A DNA stretch of 64,000 nucleotides. Source: Neisseria elongata subsp. elongata. GTDB taxonomy: Bacteria; Pseudomonadota; Gammaproteobacteria; Burkholderiales; Neisseriaceae. Positions 35,444 to 42,795 of the stretch are shown here, piece by piece (the stretch's first letter is position 1; each line of letters begins with the position of its first letter). The translations under genes were made by a program, and so were the position numbers. The notes under the pieces are model-generated. The model was not told the origin of the DNA, did no database searches, and was given only the letters and a program-made list of their open reading frames with translations. The DNA lies in assembly GCF_900113545.1 (NCBI RefSeq), contig NZ_FOPS01000001.1:347739-411738 (forward strand). The letters run 5' to 3'.

Positions 35444-36478
35444 TTATCCGCCAAACAACGCCGCCTTGCCTTCCGCGCCGGAAACATCCAGCACTTTAAT
35501 TCCTTCCCCGTCCAGCACGGCTTGCGTCAGCATGGCCACGCCGCCGGAGGGGCCGATTTCCAAAATCCGCCGCACGCCCAGCGTGGCCATGCTGCGGCAT
35601 TCGGCCACCCAGTCCACGGGATTGACCAACACATTTTGCGCGATGCCGCGCGCTTGTTCCGCATCCAAACCGCAGGCTGCCGCCCATTCGGCCACTTGCG
35701 CCACGGCGGGCAGCATGGCGGGGTGGTGGAAGCCGACTTCCACATCCAGCCGCCACAGCAGGTTTTCGGGCGTTTGGCCGTTTTCGTCTTTCACCGTGCC
35801 CGACAACACGCCGCACACGCGCGCCACCGATTCGGGCTTGCCGCTGACGACAAAACCGTCCGCGCTGTTTTGCAAGCCGATACACGGGCGGTCGGCAGAA
35901 TCTGCGGGGAACAGTTCGTCAATCACGGCGGCAATCTGCCCGCGGCTCACGCCCTGCACCATCACCATCGGATGCAAGTCGTCGTGCAGATACATGCCCG
36001 TTGCGCGCCCTTGCAGCGTGGCCGCCGCGCCAATCAATTCGGCCAAAGCCAGCAGTTCGGCGGCATGCTGCGGCTCGCGTATCAGATAACGCCCGAGTAT
36101 GCCCTGCGAATGCCCGATAACGCCCGCCGCCTTGCCGCAGTCCAGCCCGCGCGCTTCCAACGTGTGCAGATTGGCGATTTGCGACAGGAAAATGCCGGGC
36201 GCGCTCACGGCGGCACGCACCAAATCGATGCCGTCCGCGCCGTTTTCCGCCCATTTTATCGGTTCGAAACCCTGCGGGCGGGCGGCGGCAAGCTGCTCTG
36301 TTACAGGTTTCAAGATTCGGGCGGCAGCAGCGGCCACTTCGTTTGCTCTGTCCCGCGCCCCGTCGGCCAAAGCCTCGCGCAGGCTGCTTATCCAATCAAA
36401 GCCCTGCCCGGAAAAGCACAACGCGAACGGTTCGTCATAAAAATGTTCCGGCAGGCGGTTTTGTTGCAGTTGGCTCAT
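35444..36478 (-). CDS. Stand-alone acyltransferase resembling the FAS-I/SAT acyltransferase domain
   Basis: A 344-residue protein starting MSQLQQNRLPEHFYDEPFALCFSG-type sequence after GGAGGGAGTG. It shows FSGQGFDWISSL near the N-terminus, the nucleophile elbow GHSQG (VIGHSQGILGRYL, about 143), VMVQGVSRGQIAAVI, FVVSGKPESVARV and the catalytic-His region FHHPAMLPAVA. This is the acyl-carrier acyltransferase fold, closest in pattern to the N-terminal acyltransferase domain of actinobacterial FAS-I or fungal SAT rather than to FabD (which has GHSLG). It is an isolated domain; no KS or ACP gene is next to it. The role is inferred only as acyl transfer. Confidence 0.78.
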   Translation of the reverse strand: MSQLQQNRLPEHFYDEPFALCFSGQGFDWISSLREALADGARDRANEVAAAAARILKPVTEQLAAARPQGFEPIKWAENGADGIDLVRAAVSAPGIFLSQIANLHTLEARGLDCGKAAGVIGHSQGILGRYLIREPQHAAELLALAELIGAAATLQGRATGMYLHDDLHPMVMVQGVSRGQIAAVIDELFPADSADRPCIGLQNSADGFVVSGKPESVARVCGVLSGTVKDENGQTPENLLWRLDVEVGFHHPAMLPAVAQVAEWAAACGLDAEQARGIAQNVLVNPVDWVAECRSMATLGVRRILEIGPSGGVAMLTQAVLDGEGIKVLDVSGAEGKAALFGG

Positions 36479-36642
36479 GGTTTCACTCCCTCCGTAATCG
36501 GTGTTGAACGGTTTGCAAAACTTAATATGATGATTGTATGACGAATAACGCCCTTGTGCCACGCACTCAAATCAAACATGATTTTCAGACGGCCTCATCG
36601 ATTTCGCGTTATTATTTCATTTTATTGTTGAAAGGAAACGCC

Positions 36643-37173
36643 ATGCCCGCCGTGATTACATCCCCCGAAAAACTCGCCGCCGCACAAACCTTGTTTGCCG
36701 AAACCCTGCTGGCCGCGCTGCCGCAAAAAGCAGCCTGCACCGTATCGGGTGCGGGTGGCGGCTTTGAAGCCGAAGTGTCTTATTCGCCCGAACTGGATTT
36801 GTGGTACGCCATGCAGCCGCAGGGCAAAAAATGCTGGAACGGCTTCGGCATCGGCCAGCCTGCGGCCGGCAAAAAGGTGTCGATTGCGGCGGAAATCAAT
36901 TTCCCTGCCGAAGGCTTGAACCGTGCGGTGTCCGGTGTGTTCGCGGAAGATGGCAACGGCGGCGTTTGGGTGCTGCACCGCGGCAAAATCCGCGGCGGCA
37001 AGGAATTATTTTTCCGCCATTTCGGCGGCGAAACGCTGACAGCGGACGACGGCGGCAAAGAAGAAACGTTTGCCCTGGTCGGACGGCTGGACGATGCGGA
37101 TTTTGCGGCCAAACTGGCGGCGTTTGTGAAGGAAATTCTGCGGATTAAGGCGGCGGCAAAAGCATGCGGATAA
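36643..37173 (+). CDS. Conserved hypothetical protein
   Basis: A 176-residue protein starting MPAVITSPEKLAAAQTLFAET after AAAGGAAA. No signal peptide or membrane helix. It contains WYAMQPQGKKCWNGFGIG, AAEINFPAEGLNRAVSGVFAED, GVWVLHRGKIRGGKELFFRHF and an Ala/Lys-rich end. I recognise it only as a conserved type; there is a weak impression of a nuclease- or chaperone-like mixed fold but nothing to support a call. It is divergent from the acyltransferase gene, sharing a 160-base promoter region with a DUS. Confidence 0.7.
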   Translation: MPAVITSPEKLAAAQTLFAETLLAALPQKAACTVSGAGGGFEAEVSYSPELDLWYAMQPQGKKCWNGFGIGQPAAGKKVSIAAEINFPAEGLNRAVSGVFAEDGNGGVWVLHRGKIRGGKELFFRHFGGETLTADDGGKEETFALVGRLDDADFAAKLAAFVKEILRIKAAAKACG

Positions 37174-37548
37174 TCGGAATCCAGCTTAAAAAATCAATGT
37201 AAAGAAGCTGTGTTTTTGGAGAGATGACGGAAAAATCAATCCGTCTTTTATCAATGCCGTCTTAAGCAAAACAGTATGCTTTTGCCAAAATCCCATATCA
37301 ATTTTGATGCAGGCATCGTTCTTCCTGCATCAAATGTACCCCTATCTTGATAGAGACCGTCTGAAAAACAGTTGCCGCAATATTTTCAGACGGCCTACCG
37401 TATTTCGCTCATGCACGATATGGTTTTGCCTGCCTTGTTTGGCTTCGCCGCGTTTTAAAGCTGCTGAAATAAGGACGGTTTGTCTGCCTCCAGTGCTTCG
37501 GCTAGAATGCCCGTCCGCACCCGCTCCGATATTTCTAAGAAAAATACC
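37174..37548. other. Intergenic region with several hairpins
   Basis: About 375 bases without a gene. Three short hairpins follow one another: GACGGA/TCCGTC near 37226, AGCAAAA/TTTTGC near 37265, and a strong 11-bp stem TTTGATGCAGG with its complement (37303-37334, 10-base loop). A DUS pair follows (about 37350-37398, left arm with one mismatch). The hairpins may end the upstream transcript. Confidence 0.6.
37303..37334. terminator. Strong hairpin in the 37.2-37.5 kb gap
   Basis: An 11-bp perfect stem (TTTGATGCAGG) with a 10-base loop; no long T-run follows, so it is a weak terminator candidate or an RNA element. Confidence 0.45.
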
Positions 37549-38430
37549 ATGTCCGCACCATCCAATCATTATGCCGCCCCTTTGCTGGTGGTCGGCTGCG
37601 TCGTCTTCGGCCTCGGCAGCCTGATTGTCAAATTCGTCCCCGTCGGTGCTTATGCCATCGCGTGGTGGCGGCTGCTGATTTCCGGCTTGGTCTTTTGGTT
37701 TCTGGCACGGCGTTTCGGCCAGAAACTGCCGCGCAGCAAAACAGCCCTTGCCTATGCCCTGCTCTCGGGTGCCGCACTCGGCATCGATTTGGCTTTGTGG
37801 CACGAAAGCATTTACAGCGTCGGCCCGGGCATTTCCACCCTGCTCAACAGTTTGCAGATTTTTTTCCTTGCCGCCATCGGCTTTTTCCTGTTTGACGAGA
37901 GGCTGAACAAGCTGCAAATCTTCAGCCTGATTATGGCTGTCGGCGGCGTGGCGATGATTGCATTTCCCGAGTTCGGCCATAACGGCAATGCGGTTTGGGG
38001 GTTTGTCAGCGGCATTATTTCGGGCGGGATGCTGGCGTTGTCGATGACGTTTATCCGCAAAACGCATCAGGCCGAACCTACCGCGCTGTTTCCCATGATG
38101 CTGCTGGTCAGCATCGGCGGCGTATTGGCGTTGCTGTTGCCGACTTTGGTTTTCGACTGGGGCCGGCTGTACCCCGCCACGGCGCGCGACATCGGGCTGG
38201 TTTTGGTTTACGGCGCGGTCATGCAGTGCTTCGCCTGGGGGTTGATTGCCTACGCCATCCCGCTGCTGTCGTTGTCGCTGACCGGCCTTCTGCTGCTGAG
38301 CGAACCCGTTGCCGCCTTGTTAATCGATTATTTCTGGCTCGACAAACCGATTAACGCCGTACAATGGGGCGGTGCCGCGCTGACCTTGCTGGCGATTTAC
38401 TTAGGTTCGCTGAAAACAAAGGCGCATTGA
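37549..38430 (+). CDS. EamA/DMT-family transporter
   Basis: A 293-residue inner-membrane protein with ten helices and two EamA domains. It has YAIAWWRLLISGLVFWFLARRF, GPGISTLLNSLQIFFLAAIGFFLFDERLNKLQIF in the first half, and LTGLLLLSEPVAALLIDYFWLDKPINAVQWGGAALTLLAIYLG in the second. It is a small-molecule exporter of unknown substrate and differs from the EamA protein at 15.9 kb. The inner start MSAPSNHYAAP is chosen; the upstream 23 codons are not membrane-like. Neither start has a strong ribosome-binding site. Confidence 0.85.
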   Translation: MSAPSNHYAAPLLVVGCVVFGLGSLIVKFVPVGAYAIAWWRLLISGLVFWFLARRFGQKLPRSKTALAYALLSGAALGIDLALWHESIYSVGPGISTLLNSLQIFFLAAIGFFLFDERLNKLQIFSLIMAVGGVAMIAFPEFGHNGNAVWGFVSGIISGGMLALSMTFIRKTHQAEPTALFPMMLLVSIGGVLALLLPTLVFDWGRLYPATARDIGLVLVYGAVMQCFAWGLIAYAIPLLSLSLTGLLLLSEPVAALLIDYFWLDKPINAVQWGGAALTLLAIYLGSLKTKAH

Positions 38431-38504
38431 GCCGCCGAATCTCCCTATCCGGCCTGCCTTTCGTGTAGAATCACGCCCTTATCCCACAGGCCGTCTGAAA
38501 ACCG

Positions 38505-38822
38505 ATGAATAAGTTTGCCCAAGCCCTTTCCGCCGCACTCGACCTCTGCGTCGCCACCAAAGAAATCAGCGTTTCCGGCCACCCCGTCGGCTTTATGTAC
38601 CGCGAAGAGCCGGTTTTCGACAACGATAGCGGCTGGCGTTTTTTCAGCGGCGACGAAAGCGACGGCTACACCGACAATCCCGACAACTTCACCGTGTGCG
38701 GCATCGGAGAAATCACCGCATCCAATCCCGACATCCTGCCGCTGCTTCAGGAAAAGGCAGGCGCGTGGGAGTGGGCGGAAGAAGGATTTCAAGCCGTCAG
38801 CGACTGGCAGCCGAAAGAATAA
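38505..38822 (+). CDS. DUF2185 domain protein
   Basis: A 105-residue acidic soluble protein with the DUF2185 pattern: VSGHPVGFMYREEPVFDNDSGW, FFSGDESDGYTDNPDNFTV and NPDILPLLQEKAGAWEWAEEG. This domain also occurs as an immunity protein (Imm33-type) in polymorphic toxin loci, but no toxin gene is next to it and stand-alone copies are common. It follows the EamA gene with a DUS between. A tandem DUS pair (38832-38856) follows. Confidence 0.83.
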   Translation: MNKFAQALSAALDLCVATKEISVSGHPVGFMYREEPVFDNDSGWRFFSGDESDGYTDNPDNFTVCGIGEITASNPDILPLLQEKAGAWEWAEEGFQAVSDWQPKE

Positions 38823-38831
38823 AACCGTTTT

Positions 38832-38856
38832 TTCAGACGGCCTCGGGCCGTCTGAA
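38832..38856. terminator. DUS inverted pair
   Basis: TTCAGACGGCCT and GGCCGTCTGAA face outward around a one-base centre, giving a near-perfect stem after the DUF2185 gene. Confidence 0.6.
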
Positions 38857-38943
38857 CGTATTTGAACACACGCCGCAGCGCGTCAAACGGAACATCCGCC
38901 CTGCCGTATTCGGTCAGGGGTATCAACCCGAAAGGAAATCATC

Positions 38944-39411
38944 ATGAACATCATAGAACCGAACCTGAACGGCGAGCATCTGCGTATCGGCATCGTCCAA
39001 GCGCGCTTTACCAACGAAGTGGGCTCGGCCATGCTCAAAGCCACCGTAGAAAAACTGCACGAACTGGGCGTGAAGGACGACAACATCACCGTAACCACCG
39101 TACCCGGCGCATTGGAAGTACCGCTGGTGCTGCAATCGATGGCCGGCACGCAACGCTTTGACGCACTGATTGCCATCGGTTGCGTTATCCGCGGCGAAAC
39201 CTATCATTTCGAATTGGTCTCAAACGAATCGGCCGCCGGCATCACCCGCTTGACTCTGGATTACAGCATCCCCGTCGCCAATGCCATCCTGACCACCGAA
39301 AACGACGAACAGGCACATGCCCGCATCGTTGAAAAAGCGCAGGATGCCGCAGTCGTGGCCGTGGAGTGCGGCAATTTGATCAACTTCTTCCTCGGTGAAC
39401 AAGAAGACTGA
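38944..39411 (+). CDS. ribH: 6,7-dimethyl-8-ribityllumazine synthase
   Basis: Penultimate step of riboflavin synthesis, condensing the RibB product with the RibA/RibD-derived pyrimidine. The 155-residue protein has the lumazine-synthase motifs GIVQARFTNEVGSAML, TVPGALEVPLVLQSMA, IGCVIRGETYHFELVSNESAAG and the C-terminal region with AHARIVEK. It assembles as a large cage in other bacteria. A GAAAGGAA site precedes the ATG. It is 22 bases upstream of nusB, the common ribH-nusB pairing. Confidence 0.97.
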   Translation: MNIIEPNLNGEHLRIGIVQARFTNEVGSAMLKATVEKLHELGVKDDNITVTTVPGALEVPLVLQSMAGTQRFDALIAIGCVIRGETYHFELVSNESAAGITRLTLDYSIPVANAILTTENDEQAHARIVEKAQDAAVVAVECGNLINFFLGEQED

Positions 39412-39433
39412 GGCCGTCTGAAAGGAACCCGAT

Positions 39434-39865
39434 ATGAAAACCAGCCCCCGCCGCCGCGCCCGCGAATTCACCGTCCAAGCCCTCTATCAGGCAGCCTTGA
39501 ACCAGGCCTCCGCACCCGAAGTGGCGAAAAACATCCGCGAAGCCGCCGACTTCAAACGTGCAGATGCCGATTTGTTCACCGCACTGTTTTTCGGCGCGCA
39601 CGGCAACAGCGCGGAATACATGCAAATCATCCGCCCCCTGCTCGACCGCGATGAAAAAGACATCAACCCGATTGAGCGCGGCATCCTGCTGATGGCCTGC
39701 CACGAACTGAGTGCGATGCCCGAAACACCATATCCGGTCATCATCAACGAAGCCATCGAAGTCACCAAAACCTTCGGCGGCACCGACAGCCACAAATTCA
39801 TCAACGGCATTTTGGACAAACTATCGGTACAACTGCGTCCAAACGATCCGAAACGCACGCCATAA
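39434..39865 (+). CDS. nusB: Transcription antitermination factor NusB
   Basis: All-helical RNA-binding protein acting with NusE/S10 on boxA in rRNA leaders. The 143-residue protein has RRRAREFTVQALYQAAL, IRPLLDRDEKDINPIERGILLMACHEL and VIINEAIEVTKTFGGTDSHKFINGILDKL, all family motifs. It lies 22 bases after ribH; a DUS that overlaps the ribH stop fills this gap. Start after AAAGGAA. Ended by a DUS pair. Confidence 0.97.
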   Translation: MKTSPRRRAREFTVQALYQAALNQASAPEVAKNIREAADFKRADADLFTALFFGAHGNSAEYMQIIRPLLDRDEKDINPIERGILLMACHELSAMPETPYPVIINEAIEVTKTFGGTDSHKFINGILDKLSVQLRPNDPKRTP

Positions 39866-39891
39866 ACAAAACAGCATCCGCATATAGAAAC

Positions 39892-39939
39892 AGGCCGTCT
39901 GAAAACACCCGCTTTCGCAGCGGCATTTTCAGACGGCCT
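39892..39939. terminator. DUS-pair terminator
   Basis: Inverted AGGCCGTCTGAA copies with an inner CGC-rich stem, followed by TTTT; between convergent nusB and lipoprotein genes. Confidence 0.85.
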
Positions 39940-39955
39940 GTTTTAATCGAACGGC

Positions 39956-40588
39956 TTAACGGGAGCGTTTGTAAAGCGCCATATTCTGTTCGGCCGCATC
40001 CTGCGCCAAATCACGGTTTTGGCGGTAAATGTCTTTGTATTTTTCCTGAATCTGTGCGTCTGTCAAACCTTTGCCCTGCTCTTTGATTTGAATGTTGAAT
40101 AACTCGATGTCAGTCTCGAATTTTTTAATCCACAAATCGCGAAGTCCGACCACATCCTGATCTTTCACCTGCAAGGTTTTCAATTTTTCGACCGCATCAC
40201 GGTACAGATTGATATTGCTTTGGTAAATTTCGACGGCCAGTTTGTTTTTCTGCGCCTCGTCTTTGGACTTGCCGAATTCGGCAACCTTCTGCCTCATTTC
40301 GTCGGAATCCAGATAAGTGGAACTCTGTACGCCGATTTCTTCAATTGCTTTCAACAACACCAAGGCATCGGCTTTGAACGCCGGATCTTCGTTGTTGTTG
40401 CCTGCTGCGGGAACGGGGGCATGAGTCCCGCTTGCGGCAGCGACTTCGGGAGCTACCGAAGATGCGGAAACAGCTGAAGAAGCAACGGGTTGGGCATCGG
40501 ACGCGGCAGGCTTGGTGCTGTTTTCCGGCTGACAAGCAGTCAGAGCCAATGCAGACAATAAGGCAGTAAAGCGTAGGGTTTGTTTCAT
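39956..40588 (-). CDS. Helical lipoprotein of unknown function
   Basis: A 210-residue protein with a lipoprotein signal (FTALLSALALTAC, lipobox LTAC at Cys19), a Ser/Ala/Pro-rich linker (25-65), and a helical domain (70-210) with repeated charged heptads (EEIGVQSSTYLDSDEMRQKV, KDIYRQNRDLAQDAAEQN). No catalytic motif is seen. It is exported and lipid-anchored, likely in the outer membrane by analogy (the residue after Cys is Gln). Conserved among Neisseria as far as I can tell. Single gene. Confidence 0.8.
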   Translation of the reverse strand: MKQTLRFTALLSALALTACQPENSTKPAASDAQPVASSAVSASSVAPEVAAASGTHAPVPAAGNNNEDPAFKADALVLLKAIEEIGVQSSTYLDSDEMRQKVAEFGKSKDEAQKNKLAVEIYQSNINLYRDAVEKLKTLQVKDQDVVGLRDLWIKKFETDIELFNIQIKEQGKGLTDAQIQEKYKDIYRQNRDLAQDAAEQNMALYKRSR

Positions 40589-40664
40589 TGTTTTGCTTCC
40601 AATTCAAACAGATAAAAAATAAAAATAAAAATGGAAATTTAAACTACGGGGGTTTTCAGACGGC

Positions 40665-42203
40665 CTATTCTTCGTTGCCGTTTTCCACCCGCACACTGTG
40701 GTCAATCAGGCCGGGCTGTACAAAGGCTGCCGCGCCCGACGATTTGCTGGCCGACAGGCGTTGCAGATAGTTCTCATCGATGTCGCCGGTCAGATAGAGG
40801 CCGCTGAAGCAGGAATCGTCGAAAGCTTCGATTTTCGGATTCATCTCGCGGATAACGGCTTTCAATTCGTCCAAATCCTGAAACACGCAGCCGTCGGCAC
40901 TGATTTCCGCCGCAACTTCGGCCGCCGTGCGTCCGTTGGCAATCAGCTCTTCCCGGGTCGGCATATCGATGCCGTAAACATTCGGGTAGCGCACTTCCGG
41001 CGCGGCGGAGGCAAAAAACACTTTTTCCGCGCCGGAGGCTTTTGCCATTTCGACGATTTCCCGGCTGGTGGTTCCGCGCACGATGGAGTCGTCCACCAGC
41101 AGGATGTTTTTGCCTTTAAACTCGCTGTCCATCGGATTCAGCTTCTGCCGCACGGATTTTTTACGCGTCGCCTGTCCGGGCATGATGAAGGTGCGGCCGA
41201 TGTAGCGGTTTTTGATGAACCCTTCGCGATACGGTTTGCCCAAATATGCAGCCAGCTCCATCGCGCTGGGGCGGCTGGTATCGGGAATCGGCATCACGAC
41301 GTCGATTTGGCTCAAGTCCAACTCCCTTTTGACTTTTTCCGCCAGTTTAACCCCCATATTGACGCGTGCCTGATAAACGGACACGCCGTCGATAACGGAA
41401 TCCGGGCGGGCAAAATAAACATATTCGAACAGGCAGGGCGCAAGTTTGCTTTGACGGGCGCATTGGCGGCTGTACAGTTTGCCGTCAAGGGTGATGAATA
41501 CGGCCTCGCCCGGCGCGATGTCGCGCTCCAACTCGAAAGCCAGGCTGTTGAAAACGACGGATTCGGAAGCCACACCCCAATCGGTTTCGCCTTTATCGTT
41601 GGTTTGTTTGCCCAACACCAGCGGACGGATGCCGTACGGGTCGCGGAAGGCCAACAGGCCGTAGCCCGCAATCAAGGCCACCACGCCATACGCGCCGCGC
41701 ACCCGGCGGTGCAGTTCGCCGACGGCATTGAAAATATGGTCGATTTCCAACCTGTGGCCGTCTGAAGCGGCGATTTCGCAGTGCAGTTCATGCGCCAAAA
41801 CGTTCAGCAGCACTTCGGAATCGGAACCGGTATTCACATGGCGCAGGTGTTTGTCGCACACGCTTTGGTACAGCTCGTCGGTATTGGTCAGATTGCCGTT
41901 GTGCGCCAGCACGATGCCGAACGGGGAGCTGACATAAAACGGCTGCGCCTCGGCCGCGCTGCCCGCATTGCCCGCCGTCGGATAGCGGACATGGCCGATG
42001 CCGACAGAACCGGTCAAATCGCGCATATTACGGGTGCGGAACACTTCGCGCACCATGCCCTTTCCTTTGTGCATATGGAAAGTGGAACCTTCCAATGTGG
42101 CAATACCGGCCGCATCCTGCCCCCTGTGCTGCAACATTTGCAGACCGTCATACAGCAACTGGTTTACCGGTTCGTGTGCCACAAGGCCGAAAACACCACA
42201 CAT
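40665..42203 (-). CDS. purF: Amidophosphoribosyltransferase
   Basis: First committed step of purine synthesis: PRPP and glutamine to 5-phosphoribosylamine. The start MCGVFGLVAHEP is set by the required N-terminal catalytic Cys; a 41-codon upstream extension is rejected. The 512-residue protein has the Ntn glutaminase domain (1-240; GIGHVRYPTAG, AHNGNLTN) and the PRTase domain with the PRPP loop ILLVDDSIVRGTTSRE (about 368). It is 17 bases after cvpA, an arrangement shared with E. coli. Confidence 0.97.
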   Translation of the reverse strand: MCGVFGLVAHEPVNQLLYDGLQMLQHRGQDAAGIATLEGSTFHMHKGKGMVREVFRTRNMRDLTGSVGIGHVRYPTAGNAGSAAEAQPFYVSSPFGIVLAHNGNLTNTDELYQSVCDKHLRHVNTGSDSEVLLNVLAHELHCEIAASDGHRLEIDHIFNAVGELHRRVRGAYGVVALIAGYGLLAFRDPYGIRPLVLGKQTNDKGETDWGVASESVVFNSLAFELERDIAPGEAVFITLDGKLYSRQCARQSKLAPCLFEYVYFARPDSVIDGVSVYQARVNMGVKLAEKVKRELDLSQIDVVMPIPDTSRPSAMELAAYLGKPYREGFIKNRYIGRTFIMPGQATRKKSVRQKLNPMDSEFKGKNILLVDDSIVRGTTSREIVEMAKASGAEKVFFASAAPEVRYPNVYGIDMPTREELIANGRTAAEVAAEISADGCVFQDLDELKAVIREMNPKIEAFDDSCFSGLYLTGDIDENYLQRLSASKSSGAAAFVQPGLIDHSVRVENGNEE

Positions 42204-42220
42204 TGAATTCTCCCCAACAG

Positions 42221-42718
42221 TTAAAACGACGGATAGCTGACTTTTTTCGCCAGATATTCCGGTAAGTACGGCACGGCCACCGAAGCCGCTCCTTCGAAAA
42301 ATGGCGAACTGTAGGCATTCTGCCATTCATCACTCTTTGGCAAATCGGTAAAAGCGCAAACCAAAACGGCCAGCGTGACCACGGCAAAACCGCGCAACAG
42401 GCCGAACACCGCGCCGAGAAAACGGTTCACGCCCCCCAAACCGATTGCCTTGATTGCACCGGTCAGCAGGGAGCGTAAAAAAAACAGCAGCAGCAAAGCG
42501 GCAGCAAACCCCGAAATAAAGCCCGCCACGGCCGCCAAAGCAGACGGCCGGATAAAGCTGAAAACCGTCTCGGCCAAAGGCTGGGCCGCCATTTTGGCCG
42601 CAATCAGACTCAGCACCCAGCTGACCAAAGACAACACTTCTCCAACCAGGCCGCGCATCATGGCCAGCACCACGGAGAGGCCGATGGCACATAAAGCAAA
42701 TATATCGAATAAGGTCAT
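42221..42718 (-). CDS. cvpA: CvpA-family membrane protein
   Basis: A 165-residue inner-membrane protein with four helices (about 5-25, 30-48, 64-88, 100-122), the CvpA family pattern (GLVGEVLSLVSWVLSLIAA, GAIKAIGLGGVNRFLGAVFGLLRGF). Known from E. coli for colicin V production and linked to envelope integrity; the exact function is unclear. It lies between the DedD-like gene and purF. A DUS pair before it (42746-42788) may partly separate it from the SPOR gene. Confidence 0.93.
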   Translation of the reverse strand: MTLFDIFALCAIGLSVVLAMMRGLVGEVLSLVSWVLSLIAAKMAAQPLAETVFSFIRPSALAAVAGFISGFAAALLLLFFLRSLLTGAIKAIGLGGVNRFLGAVFGLLRGFAVVTLAVLVCAFTDLPKSDEWQNAYSSPFFEGAASVAVPYLPEYLAKKVSYPSF

Positions 42719-42745
42719 ATCATTATCAAGGAACAGCCTGTATGG

Positions 42746-42788
42746 AGGCCGTCTGAAAATACCGTATGCAGCACTTTTCAGACGGCCT
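42746..42788. terminator. DUS pair between the SPOR gene and cvpA
   Basis: Inverted AGGCCGTCTGAA copies with a 19-base loop. It lies downstream of the SPOR gene, so read-through to cvpA-purF may be reduced. Confidence 0.65.
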
Positions 42789-42795
42789 TTTCAGG

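Noticed and set aside
38505..38822. Toxin-immunity locus based on the DUF2185 protein
   Set aside because: No toxin gene or polymorphic-toxin cassette is nearby.
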